A DNA stretch of 64,000 nt from Mariprofundus sp. EBB-1 (GCF_003665155.1 NZ_RCFQ01000010.1:1-64000), one strand, 5' to 3'. Positions 37,095 to 46,834 are shown, counted from the first letter of the stretch. Made by a program: numbers and translations. Notes: generated by a model not told the origin, from the sequence alone.

Positions 37095-37544
37095 ATGGCC
37101 AATGATCTTCTATCTTCTATGCATATCAGCGCTGCTGGTATGACTGCCCAACGCACACGTATGGATATTGTCTCTGAAAATATTGCTAACGCAGAATCCA
37201 CGCGCACTGAGAATGGTGGCGGCCCATACAAACGCCGACAAGTTGTATTTCAGGCAGTTACACCGCAACAAACATTTTCACATGTGTTCAATAGCGCTTT
37301 TCAGCCTGATAAACATCAGTCAGTCAAAGCCGCTTATATTGCAGAGGACAATAAGCCATTTCGCGAAGTATATGACCCATCTCACCCTGATGCAGATAGC
37401 AATGGCATTGTAAAAATGCCCAATGTTAATCCCGTTCAAGAGATGGTCGACATGAATGGCGCTGCCAGAAGCTTTGAAGCCAATGTTACTACTATGGAAG
37501 CATCCAAACGGATGTTTTTAAAATCACTCGAATTACTTCGATAG
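37095..37544 (+). CDS. flgC: Flagellar basal-body rod protein FlgC
   Basis: 149 residues. The N-terminal signature SAAGMTAQRTRMDIVSENIA then NAESTRTENGG and the C-terminal MVDMNGAARSFEANVTTMEA then SKRMFLKSLELL are those of FlgC. Proximal rod component, exported by the flagellar secretion system. Six bases separate it from flgB, and GGAAGGTAA is the ribosome site. Confidence 0.95.
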   Translation: MANDLLSSMHISAAGMTAQRTRMDIVSENIANAESTRTENGGGPYKRRQVVFQAVTPQQTFSHVFNSAFQPDKHQSVKAAYIAEDNKPFREVYDPSHPDADSNGIVKMPNVNPVQEMVDMNGAARSFEANVTTMEASKRMFLKSLELLR

Positions 37545-37553
37545 GAGTTCCGC

Positions 37554-37871
37554 ATGAATATTCATGGATATCAATCCTCACCCGGGCCTAGCTCAATCAC
37601 GACTCCCGGCAACAATTTTCAGGATGTCGGCAAAACAGCTTCCTCTGGGGAAAAAAACTTCGCCACGCTATTGCAGGCATACACTCAACAGGTCAACAAT
37701 GATGTCAAAACAGCCGCAAAAGGTGCCGAAGGACTTGCAACAGGCGAAGTGCATAATACCTCGGAAACGCTATTAGCCATTAAAAAGGCTGACCTATCAT
37801 TTCAATTGATGCTTGGCGTACGCAACAAACTGGTTGATGCATATCGCGAAATTATCCGCATGCAGGTATAG
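37554..37871 (+). CDS. fliE: Flagellar hook-basal body protein FliE
   Basis: 105 residues. The C-terminal half is typical FliE: VHNTSETLLAIKKADLSFQL then MLGVRNKLVDAYREIIRMQV. It joins the MS ring to the rod and is the first substrate of the export gate. GGAGTTCCGC precedes the ATG, nine bases after the flgC stop. Confidence 0.95.
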   Translation: MNIHGYQSSPGPSSITTPGNNFQDVGKTASSGEKNFATLLQAYTQQVNNDVKTAAKGAEGLATGEVHNTSETLLAIKKADLSFQLMLGVRNKLVDAYREIIRMQV

Positions 37872-37930
37872 CACCCAACACATCACCACATTTTACAGGC
37901 AGATTAAAGCATATATAGAGGTGCACCATT

Positions 37931-39568
37931 ATGGCTGACGGATTGACGCCACATACACAGACGGCAAATCAAATGAACCCGACACTGGTTGACCCGGGCA
38001 ATCATGAAATTGGTCAGGGCGCTACCATTCAAGTGCCACAGGTGTTAGCTAAATATAGAAGAATCATGTTGTTCACTGCTGCCAGCCTGATGCTGGCGGG
38101 TTTTGTTAGCCTGGTATTATGGTCATCGGAAAAACCTTACCGGTCTGTTTATGCCGGTATGGCAGAAAAAGATGCCGCATCCGTAGTAGAGTTATTACAA
38201 AAAGAACACATCCCTTATCGTTTAGAAGGTGGCGGCACAGTCATGGTGCCAGAGGATCAGGTTTATCAGGTACGTCTTAAATTGGCCGGACAGGGGGTGA
38301 CACCATCAGGCAACACCGGCTTTGAAATTTTCGACCAGAGCAATGAATTCGGGCTTAGTGACTTCACCCGTAAAATTAACCTACAGCGTGCTCTTCAAGG
38401 AGAATTGGCACGCACCATCGAAGTGATGCCACAAGTGCATACTGCCCGCATTCACCTGGTTCTGGCTAAAGAATCTGCATTTGCAGAGCGTGATCGCAAA
38501 GCAACTGCTTCCGTCATGCTGCAGCTTGCCGGCGGACAGCGCCTACCCAAGAAAACAGTGGTCGCTATCCAAAACCTTGTTGCTGCCAGCATTCCTAATT
38601 TGGATCAAAGCAGTGTCAGTGTCGTTGATGCCTCCGGCACACTGTTATCAAGCAATGAAAAAGAAGCCCCAATGTCTGAAGGCCAAACGATGCAAGAGTA
38701 CCAAGGCAAACTGGAACAACGCATGGAGCAACGTATATCCGGTATGTTGGAGCAAATAGTTGGTGAAGGGCAAGCCGTAGTACGCGTTTCTGCTGATATT
38801 AACCGTGAGTTTGTTGACCAGAACAACACCCGCTATAATCCGGATGAACAGGTCTTACGTAGTCGAAAATCCAGTACAGAACAACGCACTTCAACCAGTG
38901 GTGCAGCTCTAGGTGTACCAGGCCTGGCTTCCAATACCCCCGGCGCTAATGGCACAGCCAACAATGCTGGCACTCAACCGAAGGATCTTGCCAAACGCAC
39001 CGAAGATGTGAACAATTTTGAAATAAGCAGCACCCAGGAACATCGCGTTATCCCCTTTGGCAGTATCCAGAAATTATCTGTAGCCACCATTGTCGGAGGT
39101 CACTACAAAACCGACGATAAGGGTGAGCAAACATTCACTGCCCGCAGCAAGGAAGAGATTGCTGATATACAAAAATTAATTGAACGTGCCATGGGATTTG
39201 ATGAAGACCGGGGTGACACGGTCAGTGTTCAAAGTATGCCCTTGATAGATATTGCCAGCGTAGTAGATAGCGAAGCACTCACCGCTTCAGAAAACCGGGT
39301 CTTTTATATGCAGGTTGCCCGCTACAGTCTTGCTGCGCTAGCGCTGTTATTGTTGGCCTGGTTTGTACTGCGCCCACTGGCAACACGCATTCAGGAATCT
39401 GCCGCCAATGACGATGAGCAAAACAAGGCAGGATCTGCCAACAACCCGAATCACCTTACCAACGAGGCAATGTCGCGCCTGGCCAACATGGAACAAGTCA
39501 AACACAGTATTCATCAAGAGCCAGACCGCGCCAATAAAGTATTCCGTGAATGGGTAGATCCGGCATGA
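37931..39568 (+). CDS. fliF: Flagellar MS-ring protein FliF
   Basis: 545 residues. TM1 at about residues 46-66 (IMLFTAASLMLAGFVSLVLW) precedes the YscJ-like ring-building domains (RSVYAGMAEKDAASVVELLQ; TPSGNTGFEIFDQSNEFGLS). A central linker rich in Gly, Asn and Thr (TSGAALGVPGLASNTPGANG) separates a second ring domain. TM2 lies at about 455-475 (VARYSLAALALLLLAWFVLR), and the cytoplasmic tail binds FliG. Its TGA overlaps the fliG ATG (ATGA). The RBS is GAGGTG. Confidence 0.96.
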   Translation: MADGLTPHTQTANQMNPTLVDPGNHEIGQGATIQVPQVLAKYRRIMLFTAASLMLAGFVSLVLWSSEKPYRSVYAGMAEKDAASVVELLQKEHIPYRLEGGGTVMVPEDQVYQVRLKLAGQGVTPSGNTGFEIFDQSNEFGLSDFTRKINLQRALQGELARTIEVMPQVHTARIHLVLAKESAFAERDRKATASVMLQLAGGQRLPKKTVVAIQNLVAASIPNLDQSSVSVVDASGTLLSSNEKEAPMSEGQTMQEYQGKLEQRMEQRISGMLEQIVGEGQAVVRVSADINREFVDQNNTRYNPDEQVLRSRKSSTEQRTSTSGAALGVPGLASNTPGANGTANNAGTQPKDLAKRTEDVNNFEISSTQEHRVIPFGSIQKLSVATIVGGHYKTDDKGEQTFTARSKEEIADIQKLIERAMGFDEDRGDTVSVQSMPLIDIASVVDSEALTASENRVFYMQVARYSLAALALLLLAWFVLRPLATRIQESAANDDEQNKAGSANNPNHLTNEAMSRLANMEQVKHSIHQEPDRANKVFREWVDPA

Positions 39569-40566
39569 AAAAAGCCAAACAATTAACCGGCGAAGACAAA
39601 GCCGCTATTCTGCTCTTCGCGCTTGGGCCGGAAGCTTCAGCTCCACTAGTACAGAATATGGATGATAAAATGTTAAGGCGCTTGGGCAGTCGCATGGCCG
39701 ACCTGGGCAAAATTGAAACCGACGTACTCAATTCGGTCATTGATGAATACTTAGAAATGCATCGCTCTGAGGATCCGCTGATGCGCTCCGGGCACAATGA
39801 TGTGGTCTCTCTGTTTCGCTATGCCATCGAACAGGATCGTGCTGATCGTATATTATCAGAAATGAACACACCTAAAACATTGACCATATGGGAAAAACTA
39901 TCACGCCTGAAACCGGCAATGATTGCCAATTCTATTGCTGATGAACATCCACAAACCATCGCGCTTATTCTGGCTCATATTGATTCGGGTGTAGCCAGCC
40001 GGGTTATTGCGCTCCTTCCTGAAGAGATGCAGCTATCGGTTGTGATTCGCATGTCTAAAATTGATACCGTGCCTAAAGAGCTGGTGCGCGACATCGAAGA
40101 AACACTCGAGAAAGAACTTGCCGATATGCAGGGTGAGTCAGGTATTAGTCTGGATGGTATGGTCAGTGTGGTAGATATCCTCAAAGGACTCGAAAAAGAT
40201 GTTGCACGGCCCATCCTTGATCAATTACGCGACAGAGATGAAGCCCTCTTTGCACAAGTAGATAGGTTGTTACTGATTTTTGAGGATCTTGTAGAATTAT
40301 CAGATCGCGACATTCAAACTATTCTCAAACACATCTCTTCCGATGACCTTGTCAAAGCACTCAAAGGCAGTTCCGATGAAGTCGGAGATCGATTCTTTGA
40401 TAATATGTCGCAACGCGCGGCTGAAATTATGCGCGAAGATATGGCTGTCATGGGGCCAATGAAAGTTGCTGATGTAGAAGATGCGCAACAGATTGTACTC
40501 AAAATTATTCGCAAACTGGATGATGATGGCGCCATCACACTCAGCAGCACCGATGATATGGTATAA
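39565..40566 (+). CDS. fliG: Flagellar motor switch protein FliG
   Basis: 333 residues from ATG 39565, overlapping fliF; the in-frame ATG 39550 lies within fliF and is less likely. Domains: N-terminal FliF-binding (LTGEDKAAILLFALGPEASA), middle (EHPQTIALILAHIDSGVASR), and C-terminal (LVELSDRDIQTILKHISSDD; REDMAVMGPMKVADVEDAQQ). The C-terminal domain carries the charged torque helix that meets MotA. Complete and typical. Confidence 0.96.
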   Translation: MKKAKQLTGEDKAAILLFALGPEASAPLVQNMDDKMLRRLGSRMADLGKIETDVLNSVIDEYLEMHRSEDPLMRSGHNDVVSLFRYAIEQDRADRILSEMNTPKTLTIWEKLSRLKPAMIANSIADEHPQTIALILAHIDSGVASRVIALLPEEMQLSVVIRMSKIDTVPKELVRDIEETLEKELADMQGESGISLDGMVSVVDILKGLEKDVARPILDQLRDRDEALFAQVDRLLLIFEDLVELSDRDIQTILKHISSDDLVKALKGSSDEVGDRFFDNMSQRAAEIMREDMAVMGPMKVADVEDAQQIVLKIIRKLDDDGAITLSSTDDMV

Positions 40567-40571
40567 GAGAG

Positions 40572-41258
40572 ATGAGTAGCCTTACCCCCCTTACTTTTCC
40601 GGAAGATCATCGTGAATCAACTCAATCGCGCAGTGCGTTCCCCTTCAGTCCCATTGATGCAAACCTATCCACATCGCCTAGTTTGAATACGAACCGCATG
40701 CAACAGTTGGAAAGCATGCTTAAAGAGGTACAGGGCAGAGCCGAAATTGTCGAAAAAGAAGCCTATGAAAAAGCTTATCTGGCCGGAGAAAAAGCAGGTA
40801 TGGAATTGGGCCGTAAGCGTGGTGAACAGATTCTTGAATCGTTACAGGAAACACTAAAAGAGACCGAAACCTCACTGGTCAGCATTCAACAATCCTTCGC
40901 AGAGGCAGCTATGGATGTTGCCAAACATATTGCCGAGGCCATCGTCGGTGAAACCATTAAAGCAGATCAGAACAGCTTATTGAACATTGCCAAACAGGCC
41001 TCAGATCAGCTTCCAGATAACACCGGCCTGCGTATTGCAATTTCACCGGATGATTATTCCAGTTTCCAGCGTTTGCTTGAAGATGAAGGATCCATGCTCG
41101 CCTTGAAACGTGATGCGACAGTCAAAAGTGGCACATGCAGAGTTATTACAAACCAACAGGATATTCTCATTGATCCTATTGCCGCCGTAGGCGATTATCT
41201 CAACACACTGCGACCAGTCCTGCTTGATGCATCAGCCCCCGACAAAGATGCCCAATAG
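40572..41258 (+). CDS. fliH: Flagellar assembly protein FliH
   Basis: 228 residues. The N-terminal 45 are variable, followed by a long coiled coil with spaced Gly (EKAYLAGEKAGMELGRKRGE, the GxxxG-type repeat of FliH). The C-terminal domain has AAMDVAKHIAEAIVGETIKA and RIAISPDDYSSFQRLLED. FliH dimers hold the ATPase FliI at the export gate and share ancestry with the peripheral stalk of F-type ATPases. The end overlaps the start of fliI. Confidence 0.88.
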   Translation: MSSLTPLTFPEDHRESTQSRSAFPFSPIDANLSTSPSLNTNRMQQLESMLKEVQGRAEIVEKEAYEKAYLAGEKAGMELGRKRGEQILESLQETLKETETSLVSIQQSFAEAAMDVAKHIAEAIVGETIKADQNSLLNIAKQASDQLPDNTGLRIAISPDDYSSFQRLLEDEGSMLALKRDATVKSGTCRVITNQQDILIDPIAAVGDYLNTLRPVLLDASAPDKDAQ

Positions 41259-42627
41259 CCATAAACCATTTCTCTGGGATGCAGCACAGCGTCAACAGCT
41301 ACTACAGCAACACCATGAACATAATGCGTTTCCTGTGCGTGGCAAAGTACATAAAGTGCTGGGACCAATGCTGGAAGCAACCGGTTTACCATCAAGCATT
41401 GGGCACGCTTGCAAAATCCATTGCAGTACAGGTCATAGTATCGAAGCAGAGATGATCGGATTTCGCGGTGATTATTCGCTACTAATGCCAGTTGGTAGCA
41501 CACGCGGCATAGCCCCCGGAGATGCAATCACACCACTTGCTACGACTCCATCCATTGAGGTCAGTGAGCACCTGTTAGGCCGCGTACTTGATGGCATGGG
41601 CAATCCCATGGACAATTTACCACTACAATCAAATACTTTTTTATCTTCAAAACATACCTATGCACTACATGGTAAACGTCTGAATCCATTCTTTCGTCAT
41701 ATTATTGACACACCTATGAATCTGGGTGTTCGTGCCATGGATGCCTGCCTGCCTATGGGCTGGGGACAGCGTTTGGGGCTATTTGCAGGAGCTGGAGTCG
41801 GTAAAAGTAGCCTGTTAGGTATGTTAGCACGCAATTCAGATGCTGATATTAATGTTATTGCTCTGGTCGGCGAACGTAGTCGCGAAGTACGTGAGTTTCT
41901 CGATCTTGCACTCGGGGCTGAGGCGTTGCAACACAGCGTGGTCATAGTCGCCACATCAGATATGCCCCCCGTACTTAGACTGCGCGCAGCCAATATGGCG
42001 ACTACCATCGCTGAAGCATTCCGATCAGATGGAAAACGGGTACTACTACTGATGGATAGCTTAACCAGAGTAGCCCAGGCCCAGCGTGAAATTGGACTGA
42101 TGCTTGGTGAACCCCCTACCAGCAAAGGTTATACCCCCTCCTGCTTTTCTATTCTTGCTGAACTACTTGAACGCTCTGGCCCGGGAGAAGGTGATAGTGG
42201 TGATATCAGCGCTTTTTATACGGTGTTGGTGGAAGGTGATGACCTGCAAGCAGATCCCATTGCTGATGCCTCCATGGCTGTGCTTGACGGACACGTTATT
42301 CTTGACCGCAACCTGTCAGAACAAGGGCATTACCCTGCTATTAGCATCCTAAAAAGCGTCAGCCGACTGGATGCACAACTAAGTACTCCGGAAGCACTGC
42401 AAGCTATGCGCACCTTACGTCAAAAACTTGCCATCTATGAACGCATGGAAGATATGATTTCAGTAGGCGCATATGAAACAGGAAGCAATCCGGAACTTGA
42501 TAATATTATCACCTTATTGCCTGATATACGTCAATTTTTGCAACAACAGACACATTCTGTTTGCACCAGAGAGAATTCGGCACAACGATTGCTAGAACTT
42601 GTAAGTAGGTTGGTAGTTCACAGCTAA
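41227..42627 (+). CDS. fliI: Flagellum-specific ATP synthase FliI
   Basis: About 466 residues of the F1-beta-like export ATPase. Walker A is GLFAGAGVGKSSLLGMLARN, followed by ALVGERSREVREFLD, Walker B RVLLLMDSLTRVAQAQREIG and GYTPSCFSILAELLERSGPG. LGRVLDGMGNPMDN and the C-terminal YERMEDMISVGAYETGSNPE fit FliI rather than the ATP synthase subunits. Both possible ATG starts, 41227 and 41248, lie inside fliH, and neither has a strong ribosome site, so coupling to fliH translation is likely. Confidence 0.95.
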   Translation: MHQPPTKMPNSHKPFLWDAAQRQQLLQQHHEHNAFPVRGKVHKVLGPMLEATGLPSSIGHACKIHCSTGHSIEAEMIGFRGDYSLLMPVGSTRGIAPGDAITPLATTPSIEVSEHLLGRVLDGMGNPMDNLPLQSNTFLSSKHTYALHGKRLNPFFRHIIDTPMNLGVRAMDACLPMGWGQRLGLFAGAGVGKSSLLGMLARNSDADINVIALVGERSREVREFLDLALGAEALQHSVVIVATSDMPPVLRLRAANMATTIAEAFRSDGKRVLLLMDSLTRVAQAQREIGLMLGEPPTSKGYTPSCFSILAELLERSGPGEGDSGDISAFYTVLVEGDDLQADPIADASMAVLDGHVILDRNLSEQGHYPAISILKSVSRLDAQLSTPEALQAMRTLRQKLAIYERMEDMISVGAYETGSNPELDNIITLLPDIRQFLQQQTHSVCTRENSAQRLLELVSRLVVHS

Positions 42628-42644
42628 CATACAAGGAGACAAGC

Positions 42645-43085
42645 ATGAAACTCAGCACGTCCAAAATACTGGCTCAGCTCAGCGAACAGGATCGCAAGAA
42701 AGTAGAGCTTGAGCTGTCTGAATTACATGCACATAAACAACGACTCATACAACAACAAAAAGACGTTCTCTCCCGGATACGGCAACTTAATGTACAGCGT
42801 GACCAAGTCATGAAAAAACGTAATACAGCATCCCTGCTGCAAGACTTTAATCTCTCTATACAAGAACAGCATTCCATGCTTACACTTATTTACTCCGGCT
42901 TACACGACATTGAAGCACAACAACAAGAGTTATTGGAAAAATTCAATATAGCATTCCGCAAACATCACAATTGTGAAAAAACACATCAGAAGAATCAACG
43001 CCAGCAACGCCATAAAGCTGAACAGAAACAACAACGTCAGCTTGATGACCTCTTTGCCGCCCGTCGGCCTACGGCAGCACGTTAG
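42645..43085 (+). CDS. fliJ: Flagellar export protein FliJ
   Basis: 146 residues, nearly all coiled coil (EQDRKKVELELSELHAHKQR, then a Gln-rich central part and a Lys/Gln-rich tail). Its length, composition and place after fliI mark it as FliJ, which inserts into the FliI hexamer like the gamma shaft of F1. Sequence conservation of FliJ is low, so position carries much of the call. AAGGAGACAAGC precedes the ATG. Confidence 0.85.
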   Translation: MKLSTSKILAQLSEQDRKKVELELSELHAHKQRLIQQQKDVLSRIRQLNVQRDQVMKKRNTASLLQDFNLSIQEQHSMLTLIYSGLHDIEAQQQELLEKFNIAFRKHHNCEKTHQKNQRQQRHKAEQKQQRQLDDLFAARRPTAAR

Positions 43086-43094
43086 GAGATGAGT

Positions 43095-43784
43095 ATGCGA
43101 AAACTCTCCATCACTATGTTTGCAATCATTGGACTACTATTTGGCAGTAAAATAGGCCTGCATATTTGGCAGATATCCTCCGAATCTGGCAATACACAAA
43201 CGCCATCCACTCAATCAATCGTGGTGAATGAAATATCACTACCAGAATTACCAAAAAAACCTGTAATAACACAACCCAACGCTATTCACAGCATGACTGC
43301 TGCAGACTCGCTTGCTTTGATTGAATCCTATTTGATTCCTTCCGCCAACGCTGAGGTTTCATCTCAATCTACACATAAAAGTATTATTGAAGACAAAACA
43401 CTCAGCTCCTTACGGCAACTTAAAGATGGACTGGATCAACGTGCAGACACGCTTGATCAACGCGAACAACATCTGCAACAGGCCGAAGAGAAACTGAAAC
43501 GCCGCATCACTGAACTGGAGCAACTTGAAGCCAGTATTCAGCAGCGCTTGTCTGATGAGTCCAAAATTAAGAGCAAAAAAATGAAACGCCTTACTGCAGT
43601 CTATGAAGGCATGAAGCCTGATCGTGCCGCAGCCGTCATCTCCGGCATGGAATTAGTTACTGTTGTAAAAATATTTTTACTGATGGATGAAAAGAAGGTC
43701 GGTAAAATTCTCTCTTTTCTGCCCCCTGAAAAAGCAGTGGTCATTAGTCAGGCGCTTACCCGCCGTATCAGTTCAGTTAAATAA
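43095..43784 (+). CDS. MotE-family periplasmic flagellar chaperone
   Basis: About 229 residues from ATG 43095 (GGAG six bases away; ATG 43089 would be too close). An N-terminal membrane segment (LSITMFAIIGLLFGSKIGLH) is followed by a linker, a coiled coil (about 105-160) and a C-terminal MgtE-N-like domain. That domain has YEGMKPDRAAAVISGMELVT and KVGKILSFLPPEKAVVISQA. This is the MotE layout; MotE stabilises MotC in rhizobia and occurs after fliJ in many flagellar runs. It starts ten bases after the fliJ stop. Confidence 0.85.
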   Translation: MRKLSITMFAIIGLLFGSKIGLHIWQISSESGNTQTPSTQSIVVNEISLPELPKKPVITQPNAIHSMTAADSLALIESYLIPSANAEVSSQSTHKSIIEDKTLSSLRQLKDGLDQRADTLDQREQHLQQAEEKLKRRITELEQLEASIQQRLSDESKIKSKKMKRLTAVYEGMKPDRAAAVISGMELVTVVKIFLLMDEKKVGKILSFLPPEKAVVISQALTRRISSVK

Positions 43785-43787
43785 CAC

Positions 43788-43976
43788 ATGCGCTTGAAAT
43801 TGCCATTTACAGACAAGAACGGCATTTCCAGCCAGACAACATTGAGCACGGTTGATGATGCGTATAAACACCTTGCATCTGCAAATAATCTCACGAAAAA
43901 ATATCGTTGCAGAGCATTTGACGGATCATTTATGCAGCACTCCCATAAACAAGCAACACAAGTGAGCCCACGATGA
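43788..43976 (+). CDS. Small coupled ORF of unknown function between motE and the channel gene
   Basis: 62 codons. It begins three bases after the motE stop and its TGA overlaps the ATG of the channel gene as ATGA (43973-43976). That two-sided fit is what a real coupled gene in an operon looks like, and is the main support. The product is polar and basic, with no membrane helix and no recognised family. Its own ribosome site is weak. Confidence 0.5.
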   Translation: MRLKLPFTDKNGISSQTTLSTVDDAYKHLASANNLTKKYRCRAFDGSFMQHSHKQATQVSPR

Positions 43977-46834
43977 AAATACACAACTTACGTTCTGTCA
44001 TTGCCGACAAACCTCTATTTTATCATCACATGGAATGGATCCTGATGCACCCGCGCTTCGGCTTCCTGATGATGGGTCTGATCGCCCTCTCCTTTACGCA
44101 TAATCAAGTGCTGGCCACAGTGCTCTTTTTATTCTTTCTGGCCGAATTAGGACTCCGTATCGCCATCATCATCAACAAGCGTCAAACGAACCCCTACCGC
44201 TCATCGTTGAATCAAAAAATTGACGTACTGTTTCTTGTGCTCGATGTTATTGGTATTGCATCCCTGTTAATCACCATATTCAACATCCCGCTTGATGCTG
44301 AAAATATCGCTGCAGCACGCCTGATACGCGCTTGTTATCTATTGCGTACGCTACGCATGTTCCGTTATCTGGATCTGCAAAGCGCAATGTACTCGCCAAC
44401 CTACGGCATGCTGATTTCGCTTATTATCCTGCTCTCATTTTTTGTTGAAGATATCATGATGTGGATCATCATCATTTTCTTCTCAGTCGAACTTGCTGTT
44501 CGCATGATTATTATGCGCAACATCGAATATGATTCGAAACAAGATAAAATCATGGAGTGGCTTTACTGGTGGGTCGATACCATAGCGACGATCGTCATGA
44601 TCCCGGCATTCGCTTTCATCCCTTATGGTGCTGCACTGCGTATGTTACGACTGGTACGCCTGTTACGACCATGGATGGTCATTATTCGCAACCTTAAAGA
44701 TGTTCTGCGTGAAGGACAGTTCATGCAGGAGATCAATCTGATCGTATTGCTATTGGCTGTGCTTTCGATTGGCAGCGGTGTCATCGGCCATTATACTGTC
44801 AAAGCCTTTGATTATACTCAGGATGGCATCATCAACATGGCCGATGATGGCATGTTTGCCCCCATCTGGTTTGCTTTCCGCATGTTCACAGATCCGGGCA
44901 ATACTGTGCATTTTCCACAAGGTTCAGGCATTGCAATATTTTCCGTCGTCGCCGTCATTTTGGGCGTATTTATCTTTGCTTTTTTCATTGGTATCGGAGC
45001 ACATATTGTCTCCGGGCTAATGGCAAAATTGCGCAATGAACGCTTAAACATCACGAACCACATGGTGATGTTGGGTTGGTCCAACGTATCCCCATTCATT
45101 GTGGAGCAGCTAAAAATCATCTCTGAACGCAGCTTTTCAAATCTAAAGTTAGTGGTTCTTAATAATAGTGAAAAAACACCCGAAGCATTGATCGAACACA
45201 GTTGGGTCTCATACCGTTGGGGTGAAACCGAAGACAAAAACTCACTGAGACGCATCAACCTCAGCCATGCCAGACAGGTCACTATCAATGTGCCTGACGG
45301 GTTTGGCAGCTCAGATAACCTGGCTTTTGCAAGCTATGCTTTGATCGCCGTGCGAAAAGCCCACCCGAATATCTATGTCAATGTTACAACACCCGGGCTT
45401 GCTGCACCGCATCTCGATTCCCACAAACATATGTTACAGGTTGGATGGGATACCACCGACTTTTACAACAAACCGACAGTGGTTTTATCGCAAGCAGATG
45501 TGCGCGCCAATATGTTCAGAAACATTCTTGTCTATAAAGATTTTGATCAGGTCATGGAACGCATGATGATCCCTGAACGCACTGAGGATTCATCTCTGCA
45601 AATCTCAGAATGGGGCGGATTACTACAACATGAAGATGGTCAAATCACATTGACTCTGCCGGATGAAAGTCAGTCTATGCCAGTCACAAAACTAGCCGCC
45701 AAACTACTTCTTCGTGGTGTCACGCTTGTTGCGATAAGTGATGACGAGGGACACCCTCACCCTATCTATACACTCGATAAACTTAAATTACCGATGCAAA
45801 TACCTTCACTGCTTGGCATGGCCATCAGTGCCAACGCACTCTTCTCTGAATCGCTGTATGTCATCAAGCAGTGCGATCTTTATAGGGAAGAAACTCACAC
45901 TACATATAGTCTCGATTTGCAACCTACCCAAACACACAAGCACCTCAAACTGCTCATTACCGGCTGGGTAGGTAGCCTTCCACTACTATTACAACGCATG
46001 CTTGATGACTTTGACACCATCGAATTAACCTTAATTGATGACTTGAGTGAAGCCGAATGCACTGATCAGCTGGCATATCTCCGTCGACGCGTAAATGAAA
46101 CAGCCGGTGCGAATGAGCGCATTAAAATTGATATTGTACGCTGGAACTTTGCAGACATGAATTTCCTGCGCCCTTATGTCAAAAATGCCGATAAAATTCT
46201 GCTTTCACGTAGCCCTCATCTAAAGGCACATGCCTATGCGAGTATTTCTAGTGTACTTTCTCACCTGGTCACCATCATCAATGAGCAAGGCACCAATCCC
46301 GAGATTTACCCGGTATTGGAAAACAGGGCTCAAGCACAATTACTGCAGGAAGAGCTGCAACGATTTAATTTACCACATGAAATACATATCACTGTCCCCA
46401 GTGCGTTTTATGGCACGTATGCAGCCCATACCAGCTATCACATGTATAGAGTCGAAAATCCTGAAGCATATGAGCTACAACGCACCCTGCGCCATACTAT
46501 TGACGATATGATGGGTGATACAGGCGATACTGATGAGATGGACATTCAGGTTCTTAGTGTAAACAGCCCCCTTCCTGAAGATGCTGAAGCACTCTTTGCA
46601 CAACTATTGAGTGAGGGTTATGTCTGGATTGGTTATCGACTAAAAGATAGCTTTGTATGGAGCGACCCTATACAGAATGCCATTAGAAAGTTATTCCCAC
46701 GCGAAGAAGATTACTCATGTTTACGCCAGCACCAAATCATCATCAATCCTTTTGGCAACCCGGTATCACGTTACTCATGGACAGAGTTCAGAGAAAACAT
46801 CGTAGAATTGATTGTCATTTCTGAGCAAACTTAA
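43973..46834 (+). CDS. Putative ion channel: two tandem voltage-sensor-like modules, one pore, CASTOR/POLLUX-like regulatory region
   Basis: 953 residues. Module 1 (about 30-135) has S2 with E58 and R62, S3 with D84 and D91, and an S4-like helix with Arg at 116, 119, 125, 128 and 131, every third place. Module 2 (about 145-240) repeats this: E173/R177, D202, and Arg at 223, 226, 229 and 232. Then S5 (254-271), a pore loop with TDPGN (306-310) and S6 (320-345). The cytosolic part starts with NITNHMVMLGWSNVSPFIVE, like the RCK-type NAD-binding region of CASTOR/POLLUX/SYM8 channels, and seems to hold two such domains. It is coupled to the 62-codon ORF after motE. Ion selectivity is unknown; CASTOR-type pores pass Ca2+ or K+. 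Confidence 0.8.
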   Translation: MKIHNLRSVIADKPLFYHHMEWILMHPRFGFLMMGLIALSFTHNQVLATVLFLFFLAELGLRIAIIINKRQTNPYRSSLNQKIDVLFLVLDVIGIASLLITIFNIPLDAENIAAARLIRACYLLRTLRMFRYLDLQSAMYSPTYGMLISLIILLSFFVEDIMMWIIIIFFSVELAVRMIIMRNIEYDSKQDKIMEWLYWWVDTIATIVMIPAFAFIPYGAALRMLRLVRLLRPWMVIIRNLKDVLREGQFMQEINLIVLLLAVLSIGSGVIGHYTVKAFDYTQDGIINMADDGMFAPIWFAFRMFTDPGNTVHFPQGSGIAIFSVVAVILGVFIFAFFIGIGAHIVSGLMAKLRNERLNITNHMVMLGWSNVSPFIVEQLKIISERSFSNLKLVVLNNSEKTPEALIEHSWVSYRWGETEDKNSLRRINLSHARQVTINVPDGFGSSDNLAFASYALIAVRKAHPNIYVNVTTPGLAAPHLDSHKHMLQVGWDTTDFYNKPTVVLSQADVRANMFRNILVYKDFDQVMERMMIPERTEDSSLQISEWGGLLQHEDGQITLTLPDESQSMPVTKLAAKLLLRGVTLVAISDDEGHPHPIYTLDKLKLPMQIPSLLGMAISANALFSESLYVIKQCDLYREETHTTYSLDLQPTQTHKHLKLLITGWVGSLPLLLQRMLDDFDTIELTLIDDLSEAECTDQLAYLRRRVNETAGANERIKIDIVRWNFADMNFLRPYVKNADKILLSRSPHLKAHAYASISSVLSHLVTIINEQGTNPEIYPVLENRAQAQLLQEELQRFNLPHEIHITVPSAFYGTYAAHTSYHMYRVENPEAYELQRTLRHTIDDMMGDTGDTDEMDIQVLSVNSPLPEDAEALFAQLLSEGYVWIGYRLKDSFVWSDPIQNAIRKLFPREEDYSCLRQHQIIINPFGNPVSRYSWTEFRENIVELIVISEQT

